A model generated the notes under the pieces. That model was not told the DNA's origin. It saw only the letters and a list, made by a program, of their open reading frames with translations, and ran no database searches. Positions 7,198-10,710 of a stretch of DNA of 10,710 bases are shown here, one piece after another. Each line of letters begins with the position of its first letter. Position 1 is the stretch's first letter. The position numbers and the translations under genes are program-made. Origin of the DNA: Candidatus Thorarchaeota archaeon (GTDB lineage: Archaea > Asgardarchaeota > Thorarchaeia > Thorarchaeales > Thorarchaeaceae); assembly GCA_016840965.1 (NCBI GenBank), contig JAEORI010000057.1, positions 1-10,710 on the forward strand, given 5' to 3'.

Positions 7198-8028
7198 ATG
7201 GCTCAAGACACTATTGTTAGAAATCTCACTAGTCTAGGTTTGACAAAGAACGAAGCAAAAGCATACCACTCTCTTGTTAGACTTGGGAGATCCCCCGCCA
7301 GGGTAATTGCTGAAGACTCCGGAATACCCAGAAGCAAAGTGTATGAAACCCTTGAGCTTCTTGAAAAACGAGGGATAATCAAGAAGATTGCCGGAAGTGA
7401 CCCTACACTCTTTGACCCTGCACCAGTGGATGCCGCTTTGGATCACCTTGAGGAGAAAATCAAGAGTTCATCAACAAGTGCAAGAAAGTTACTGAAAGGG
7501 CTTCAGTCGTTAAGAGGCACTGAAGCAAAGGAATTCGCTTGGGCAGTCCAAGGTATGGAACAGGTCATTATGGGTTTGCGAACAGCAATCGAAAAGGCTC
7601 AAGAGTATATACACATCGCTTCAGTATCACCTACTATACTAAAGCATCTCAGAGGAGCTTTTAGTTCAGCAAAAAGTCGAGATGTTAGAATTGAGCTAAT
7701 CACAACCACACCAGGCTCCAAGGAGATTCCTGGGCTCGAACACTATCTTACCGTGAATATTGCCATGCCTAGTAAAGACATACTAATGGAGAGTTTCAAA
7801 GAGGTCTTTCAAGCACCTCAATTATCTGAAGAGGAGTGGGAGCCCACACGAATGCTGATTATGAACATCGATGGACGAGAGAGTATAGGAGTCTTTCTGC
7901 CCGGAGATGACTCCACACAACCATGGGCGTTGCACATCCGAAGTCGACTTGTGGTGTTAATTCAATGGCAAGTCGTGAAGACGGTCATTTCAAGCGTAGA
8001 GGCAATAATCCAGAAAGAAATGTTCTAG
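7198..8028 (+). CDS. TrmB-family transcriptional regulator
   Basis: Archaeal transcription factor of the TrmB family, 276 residues. The N-terminal TrmB winged-helix domain is clear: LTSLGLTKNEAKAYHSLVRLG (10-30), the recognition region IPRSKVYETLELLEKRGII (43-61) and the wing with TLFDPAPVDAAL (70-81). A coiled-coil-like segment follows (about 82-107). The C-terminal part (about 110-276) is an α/β effector domain with alternating strands such as YIHIASVS (137-144) and VRIELITTTPGS (163-174). It lacks the recognisable sugar-binding domain of the maltose regulator TrmB, so it is better called TrmB-like; the ligand is unknown. Short arms of a palindrome and a TATA-like box precede the gene. The methyltransferase gene starts 84 bases downstream on the same strand with its own candidate promoter, so it may be a target, but this is inference. 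Start chosen at the ATG that begins the conserved domain. Confidence 0.88.
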   Translation: MAQDTIVRNLTSLGLTKNEAKAYHSLVRLGRSPARVIAEDSGIPRSKVYETLELLEKRGIIKKIAGSDPTLFDPAPVDAALDHLEEKIKSSSTSARKLLKGLQSLRGTEAKEFAWAVQGMEQVIMGLRTAIEKAQEYIHIASVSPTILKHLRGAFSSAKSRDVRIELITTTPGSKEIPGLEHYLTVNIAMPSKDILMESFKEVFQAPQLSEEEWEPTRMLIMNIDGRESIGVFLPGDDSTQPWALHIRSRLVVLIQWQVVKTVISSVEAIIQKEMF

Positions 8029-8046
8029 GTCAACATATCCTATGAC

Positions 8047-8056
8047 TTTAATATTT
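8047..8056 (+). promoter_or_regulatory. Candidate TATA box of the methyltransferase gene
   Basis: CTTTAATATT-like box. A start site about 25 bases downstream (near 8078) would give a leader of about 35 nt that contains the AGGAGA ribosome binding site at 8098-8103. Position and composition fit; no experimental support. Confidence 0.4.
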
Positions 8057-8112
8057 CAATTCGATTGATATTTTAGTCGACAACAAGCTTTAGTGATAGG
8101 AGAAGCATTAAT

Positions 8113-8922
8113 GTGAATGAACCTCATCTCGCAACCCTACGATGTCCAAAATGTGGAAAGAAATTAAGTCTAGTAAGTAGTTTTTCCTCATCTGGAGAGA
8201 TAGAAACTGGAGAGATTGTGTGTGAGAAAGGGCACATGTGGCCTATTATAGAGGGCATTCCATCTCTCGTGCATCCTAGCATAACTGATCACGACGCAAA
8301 GTGGATTGCAGAATACGACGAGATGGCAGAGAATTATGATGAACTTGTAAAACAATATGATGAGTGGCTTGGCATCGACATGATGAAGGAACGCGGGAAC
8401 ATCTCGCAATTCATACCCATTGAAGGCCCAGTAAGAATCATAGATGTAAGTATTGGGACAGGATCTAACTTCATTGCTTTATATAATCAATTTAGAAATG
8501 AGATGGGTAGGTTCAACCTTCACGGGATGGATCTTTCGACCGGGATGTTGAAAGCTTCCAAAACTAAGTTTTTTGAGAACAAACTATCGGTCAGTCTTAC
8601 ACATGGAAGTGTGTATAATCTTCCGTATCAGACATCTTTCTTCGACATCGTTATCCACTCAGGAGGAATCAACACATTTTCAGACATCCCAAAATCGCTG
8701 AATGAGATGTTGAGGATTTCTAAGTCAGGAGGGCTCGTCATTGTGATTGATGAAGGATTATCTCCAAAGAAAAGACTGAGCGAAGAGGGAAAGGCAATCA
8801 TGAAAGCTAATACTCTCTTTGCAGCCAAACCCCCCCTTCAACATATCCCAGACCAAGCAAAAGATGTAGAAGTCACATATGTGATGAATGAAACATTCTA
8901 TCAGGTTGTCTTCAGGAAATAG
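8113..8922 (+). CDS. SAM-dependent methyltransferase with N-terminal zinc ribbon
   Basis: Class I S-adenosylmethionine-dependent methyltransferase, 269 residues, cytosolic. An N-terminal zinc ribbon (about 8-52) has ligands Cys11-x2-Cys14 and Cys37-x3-His41. This C3H spacing, followed by WPIIEGIPSL, is like the Trm112/RlmA-type ribbon. The catalytic Rossmann fold follows: motif I DVSIGTGSN (111-119), the acidic ribose-contacting Asp140 in GMDLSTGML, HGSVYNLPYQTSFFD (164-178) and the late strand KSGGLVIVIDEG (204-215). These resemble the Methyltransf_11/UbiE group. The substrate is unknown; RlmA-like ribbons bind rRNA, but the domain here looks more like small-molecule methyltransferases. The start is GTG at 8113, with AGGAGA about ten bases upstream. 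The overlapping ATG at 8111 runs straight into a stop. The stop codon is TAG. It lies 84 bases downstream of the TrmB-like regulator, its most plausible controller. Confidence 0.87.
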   Translation: MNEPHLATLRCPKCGKKLSLVSSFSSSGEIETGEIVCEKGHMWPIIEGIPSLVHPSITDHDAKWIAEYDEMAENYDELVKQYDEWLGIDMMKERGNISQFIPIEGPVRIIDVSIGTGSNFIALYNQFRNEMGRFNLHGMDLSTGMLKASKTKFFENKLSVSLTHGSVYNLPYQTSFFDIVIHSGGINTFSDIPKSLNEMLRISKSGGLVIVIDEGLSPKKRLSEEGKAIMKANTLFAAKPPLQHIPDQAKDVEVTYVMNETFYQVVFRK

Positions 8923-9095
8923 CAGCTAGTCGTTAAAATGAAAACATGACTTAAAACAAGCAATGAGCATTATTAACCTGAACCAATCATAAGGTTATCT
9001 GCTATTTTGCCTCTGAATATACGGGAATTGACAATAGATACAAGGTTTGGAAAATGAAGATTGAAAGAATTAAATTTGAAATATAGCTAGGAGAG
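8923..9095. other. Gene-free A+T-rich spacer
   Basis: No credible reading frame on either strand; the longest plus-strand start with any context gives only about ten codons. A weak 6-bp inverted repeat, TAACCT (8974-8979) and AGGTTA (8992-8997) with a 12-base loop, could be a 3' hairpin of the methyltransferase mRNA. No T-run follows it. Nothing else is recognised. Confidence 0.5.
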
Positions 9096-9129
9096 AAAAA
9101 AGTGCTCAGGTGGCTTCCCACAAGAGCAC
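9096..9129 (-). terminator. Intrinsic-terminator-like hairpin with T6
   Basis: Read on the minus strand: GTGCTC (9129-9124), a 2-base bulge, GTGG, tetraloop GAAG, CCAC, a 2-base bulge, GAGCAC (9107-9102), then TTTTTT (9101-9096). That is 6+4 perfect pairs interrupted by one symmetric 2x2 mismatch and followed at once by six T. This is the textbook Rho-independent form, uncommon but possible in archaea, where a U-tract alone suffices. It ends the minus-strand small-frame cluster; the last seven codons and TGA of the final frame lie inside the hairpin. Confidence 0.6.
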
Positions 9130-9222
9130 ATCTTCAACTGTTATATTGCGTTTCTTTGAAGCCCTTGTTGAATGGCTTTCCTCAGCGAGATTAGAGCCGT
9201 TTGTTGCATTGGAATTTGACAT
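9106..9222 (-). CDS. Candidate microprotein, third of a cluster, 38 aa
   Basis: Short minus-strand frame from ATG 9222 to TGA, 38 residues, polar and Ser/Asn-rich at the start (MSNSNATNGSNLAEES), then basic, ending KKRNITVEDVLLWEAT. AGGT lies eight bases before the ATG and overlaps the TAG of the preceding frame, so translational coupling is possible. It is in the same frame as the two frames upstream of it. The ending faintly recalls the loop 2 to helix 3 part of a histone fold (R-x-I-T-x-E-D-V-L-L), but the rest does not fit one and I give it no function. The C-terminal codons form the terminator hairpin, which constrains the sequence independently of protein. It could also be the tail of a broken gene or non-coding. 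Confidence 0.35.
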   Translation of the reverse strand: MSNSNATNGSNLAEESHSTRASKKRNITVEDVLLWEAT

Positions 9223-9228
9223 GGTAAT

Positions 9229-9318
9229 CTACCTGTACGTGTATGCATGTGTGATGGCGTAAGTAGAGATCTGTTGTTTCCGCTCACATTTTCGTTTGAT
9301 TGTCTTATCTAGTTCCAT
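9229..9318 (-). CDS. Candidate microprotein, second of a cluster, 29 aa
   Basis: Short minus-strand frame of 29 residues from ATG 9318 to TAG, basic at the start (MELDKTIKRKCERKQQ) and ending in a Tyr/Thr/His-rich stretch (AYTYR). It has the best ribosome binding site in this stretch, a perfect AGGAGGT (plus-strand 9327-9333), eight bases before the ATG. That site contains the TAA of the frame before it, and its own TAG lies in the AGGT before the next ATG. No similarity recognised, no signal peptide or membrane segment. It may be a real microprotein, or the middle part of a gene interrupted by stops. Confidence 0.4.
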   Translation of the reverse strand: MELDKTIKRKCERKQQISTYAITHAYTYR

Positions 9319-9324
9319 GATACT

Positions 9325-9432
9325 TTACCTCCTAAATGCGTATGCGTACCCGATTGCGTCAGTTGTGTAAACCTTCGCAATCTTGTTGTTCAATTTCTCA
9401 GAATTGTTCCAGACAAGATCCATGCGATACAT
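9325..9432 (-). CDS. Candidate microprotein, first of a cluster, 35 aa
   Basis: Short minus-strand frame of 35 residues from ATG 9432 to TAA, beginning MYRMDLVWNNSEKLNNKIAK and ending GYAYAFRR. The ATG lies about 33 bases beyond a strong TATA box, and GTGA sits six bases before it. The two terminal Arg codons (AGG AGG) plus the TAA create the ribosome binding site for the next frame, so the coding end and the initiation signal are superimposed. No family is recognised. A stop codon lies three codons upstream of the ATG, so the frame does not extend further. Confidence 0.35.
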   Translation of the reverse strand: MYRMDLVWNNSEKLNNKIAKVYTTDAIGYAYAFRR

Positions 9433-9451
9433 TGTTTTTCACAAGACTATA

Positions 9452-9477
9452 CAAACCATAATTGTATATAAGGTTTG
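9452..9477 (-). promoter_or_regulatory. TATA box inside an inverted repeat, minus-strand promoter
   Basis: On the minus strand, CTTATATA (plus 9465-9472) is a near-ideal archaeal TATA box. It would start transcription near 9440-9446, about ten bases before the ATG at 9432. It overlaps a perfect 6-base inverted repeat, CAAACC (9452-9457) and GGTTTG (9472-9477), separated by 14 bases. A repressor bound there would block TBP. The repeat arms are short, so the operator role is tentative; the promoter is better supported because a matching terminator lies about 340 bases downstream. Confidence 0.5.
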
Positions 9478-9480
9478 CTA

Positions 9481-9560
9481 CACCAACTATTATATATTTA
9501 TACGTTGATTAATTACACTATTTTTTTATATATAGATTAAAAAAGTAGTATTTACAAACT
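9481..9560. other. 82% A+T block between divergent promoters
   Basis: By direct count only 14 of 80 bases are G or C. The block contains several TATATA and TTTATA stretches and a T7 run (9521-9527). It separates the minus-strand promoter at 9465-9472 from the plus-strand TATA box at 9595-9602. It could hold upstream elements for either unit or be an easily melted region. No repeats of an origin type were seen. Confidence 0.45.
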
Positions 9561-9594
9561 TACTGTTCTTGAATAGTTTACCATCACCAGCAAA

Positions 9595-9602
9595 TTTAAA
9601 TA
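9595..9602 (+). promoter_or_regulatory. TATA box TTTAAATA of the structured leader and regulator gene
   Basis: TTTAAATA, preceded by CAAA, matches the archaeal TATA consensus well. The start site should fall near 9622-9626, leaving a leader of about 130 nt before the ATG at 9758, long for an archaeal mRNA. Confidence 0.5.
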
Positions 9603-9621
9603 ATTAGTTTGTCCTAGAGAA

Positions 9622-9757
9622 TATGAATTTAAAGCGCTTTGTAGCGCTTCTGGCGGGTTTTGGTTGGTGAAATCCGTAAAAAGAACACGAGCGATTCCAA
9701 GACAATTCGGTCGCTTGATGAATCGGCGGGTCAAAAATTGCACTGGTGAACACAAAT
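9622..9757 (+). ncRNA. Putative structured leader RNA or small RNA
   Basis: This stretch is about 50% G+C (50 of 100 bases, 9631-9730) directly after an 82% A+T block, and is not coding (stop at 9719 in the downstream frame). Three potential hairpins lie in series. The first is AAGCGCT-TTGT-AGCGCTT (9632-9649), seven perfect pairs. The second pairs 9654-9661 with 9669-9676, eight pairs with two G-U. The third pairs AGCGAT (9690-9695) with GTCGCT (9710-9715). An alternative pairing, CGATTC (9692-9697) with GAATCG (9720-9725), excludes the third hairpin, so a switch is conceivable. No known riboswitch, box C/D or H/ACA pattern could be confirmed. It may be a leader controlling the regulator gene, a separate small RNA, or both. 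Confidence 0.4.
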
Positions 9758-10513
9758 ATGGGCGACGACTATACAACAACGGAAATCTCAGATAGCCTCG
9801 AAGGAATTGTCTTAACGAAAGAGGGGAAAGAGTCCCAGAAAGAAATTGTTTTTGTGACGAACGAGGAAGTGGCTGATGTTCTTGATGAACCGGTCCGTTA
9901 TAATATTCTTCAGACCCTGAGGAAAGGTGTTGAAGATACTCTAACTACTAAAACTGTGGACAAGGAAACTGGTGATACAATAATTCGACAAAAGATTGTC
10001 CGACGTGATGTATTATCAGTTGTAGAGATTGTGAAGCAGTCACCTGAATGTTGTATTCAGGGTGAAGAGATAACCAAAAATCAGGTCTATCATCATTTGC
10101 CAAAGTTAATTGAGTATGGATATGTCATCAAGTATGGCGTAGTCACTAAAGGTAAGCGCAGCACAGATTACTATCGTAGAACAGCAAGGGGATTCATGTT
10201 GACCACTGGTGCGTGGGGGACTGAGGAAAAACGAATTCGAGAGAAGCTCGAAGGCTTCACTGACAAAATGCTTGAAACCTTCAATCTAAAGATACCAAAA
10301 CAACAACGAGAAGAATTGATAGAGCTGAGTGTTAAAAGAGCAAAAATGCAGCATGCCTGGAGAACAAAGATTGCCAATATGGTTAATCTCGACATTGCTA
10401 CAAAAGAAACTCTTTCAATGTATGAGATGTTACTCGATTACTATTCTGTAGGTTCAAAGGAGTACATGGACATCATCAATCGAATCAGGGAAATTCTCTT
10501 TCCTAATGATTAG
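9758..10513 (+). CDS. ArsR-like winged-helix transcriptional regulator
   Basis: Probable archaeal transcriptional regulator, 251 residues. An acidic, Thr-rich N-terminus (1-30) precedes an ArsR-type winged helix. Helix 1 is VADVLDEPVRYNILQTLRKG (38-57), followed by an unusual charged insertion (about 58-84). The HTH is at about 85-124 (SVVEIVKQ, then TKNQVYHHLPKLIEYGYVIKYG), with a wing to 142 (KGKRSTDYYRRTARG, 131-145). The C-terminal half (about 155-251) is helical and charged, likely for dimerisation, with no recognised ligand pocket; Cys98 and Cys99 are the only adjacent cysteines. A GTG at 9746 would add four residues, but it is part of GGTGA, a ribosome binding site eight bases before the ATG at 9758, so the ATG is preferred. 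A long leader with hairpins precedes it. The gene is convergent with the partial gene at the right edge. Target unknown. Confidence 0.78.
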   Translation: MGDDYTTTEISDSLEGIVLTKEGKESQKEIVFVTNEEVADVLDEPVRYNILQTLRKGVEDTLTTKTVDKETGDTIIRQKIVRRDVLSVVEIVKQSPECCIQGEEITKNQVYHHLPKLIEYGYVIKYGVVTKGKRSTDYYRRTARGFMLTTGAWGTEEKRIREKLEGFTDKMLETFNLKIPKQQREELIELSVKRAKMQHAWRTKIANMVNLDIATKETLSMYEMLLDYYSVGSKEYMDIINRIREILFPND

Positions 10514-10526
10514 AATCGACAATAGC

Positions 10527-10532
10527 AAAAAA
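10527..10532 (-). terminator. T6 tract ending the right-edge minus-strand gene
   Basis: Six A on the plus strand, so TTTTTT on the minus strand, 12 bases past the TAA of the partial gene. It is a typical archaeal U-tract position; no hairpin. Confidence 0.35.
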
Positions 10533-10543
10533 CCATTGATATG

Positions 10544-10710
10544 TTATATGCGGCTTTTTAATTTTATAGCTGTTTTTCTGACATCAATTGCTGTGAGTTC
10601 GGGAACAGATGAAGGAGCTGTAAACGCAATTGCCCAACTGTTATTTTCGATTCTCACAAGAATGATGTGACCCTTTTTTTCTTCAGCAGTAGCTATGTAT
10701 GAGTCTTTTG
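10544..10710 (-). CDS. 3' end of a gene, possible Roadblock/LC7-like domain
   Basis: An open minus-strand frame enters from the right edge and ends at TAA (10546-10544), giving 54 visible residues and no start. The pattern is two β-strands then a helix: GHIILVRIENNSWAIAFTAP, a loop SSVPEL, and a helix ending IDVRKTAIKLKSRI. This β-hairpin followed by a C-terminal helix matches the last part of Roadblock/LC7 domains, which serve small-GTPase regulation in bacteria and are numerous in Asgard and other archaea. The match is by topology and general residue pattern only, and another α/β protein cannot be excluded. Codon pattern and lack of stops for 165 bases, with a U-tract just past the end, support a real gene. 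It is convergent with the ArsR-like regulator, 30 bases apart. Confidence 0.5.
   Translation of the reverse strand, partial: KDSYIATAEEKKGHIILVRIENNSWAIAFTAPSSVPELTAIDVRKTAIKLKSRI
10555..10577 (+). terminator. T-rich tracts after the ArsR-like gene
   Basis: T5 (10555-10559), T4 (10562-10565) and T5 (10573-10577) begin about 40 bases after the TAG at 10513, inside the 3' end of the convergent gene. Multiple U-tracts of this type end archaeal transcripts; no hairpin is evident. Confidence 0.35.

Noticed and set aside
9102..9188. Plus-strand GTG frame of 28 codons after an AGGAGA site, antisense to the third microframe
   Set aside because: No promoter or terminator fits it and it starts within the minus-strand terminator hairpin; the opposite strand has the better signals.
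9106..9432. Degraded IS200/IS605-type element, suggested by a terminal hairpin and broken frames
   Set aside because: No TnpA or TnpB motif can be seen in the translations and no second end hairpin or duplicated target was found.
9632..9730. tRNA or box C/D RNA in the G+C-rich leader
   Set aside because: No cloverleaf or T-loop consensus; a UUGAUGA at 9715-9721 resembles a C box but no paired D box is positioned correctly.
9552..9779. 75-codon minus-strand frame across the leader of the ArsR-like gene
   Set aside because: No ribosome binding site, unlikely amino-acid pattern, and it runs through the hairpin region and the plus-strand promoter; treated as a chance opening.
1..10710. CRISPR array or tandem direct repeats
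   Set aside because: No regularly spaced repeat units were seen on reading through the window.

Overview
The window reads as chromosomal DNA from an archaeon. Supporting signs are a TrmB-family regulator, short winged-helix proteins, TATA-like boxes about 25-30 bases before several inferred transcription starts, GGAGGTGA-type ribosome binding sites, U-tract ends, and an M42 aminopeptidase. The general gene repertoire would fit an Asgard-type or other mesophilic archaeon, but no gene here fixes the phylum, so that placement is only a guess. No tRNA, rRNA, CRISPR array or intact mobile element was seen. TAG ends six of the eleven complete 3' gene ends, so TAG is an ordinary stop here.

Left part (1-3480): the 3' nine-tenths of an M42 metallo-aminopeptidase gene; a small convergent NfeD-like membrane protein whose 3' end overlaps it by 11 bases; a divergent MFS transporter; and a tandem-GNAT acetyltransferase just downstream of the transporter. 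Middle part (3484-7127): a tightly packed minus-strand ABC-2 exporter operon (ATPase, permease, permease; 1-base gap, then a 4-base ATGA overlap). Divergent from it is a 91-residue winged-helix protein, a reasonable local regulator, with an inverted repeat in the shared control region. Then (7198-8922) come a TrmB-like regulator, preceded by a 7-bp palindrome, and a methyltransferase with an N-terminal zinc ribbon.

The 8923-9757 stretch has no conventional gene but is the most interesting part. On the minus strand there is a TATA-like box inside an inverted repeat. It is followed by three very short reading frames in the same frame, linked by ribosome binding sites that overlap the preceding stop codons, and then by a hairpin plus T6 that looks like an intrinsic terminator. 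Together these look like a complete transcription unit of about 350 nt, either a microprotein operon, a small RNA or a decayed gene. On the plus strand, an 82% A+T block leads into a TATA box and a leader of about 130 nt at about 50% G+C with three potential hairpins. This precedes a winged-helix ArsR-like regulator (9758-10513). At the right edge, the last 54 codons of a minus-strand gene are visible, resembling the C-terminal half of a Roadblock/LC7 domain.

Functionally, the window combines export and modification (MFS, GNAT, ABC-2, methyltransferase) with three different DNA-binding regulators. This suggests response to small toxic or signalling compounds, but no substrate can be read from the sequence.
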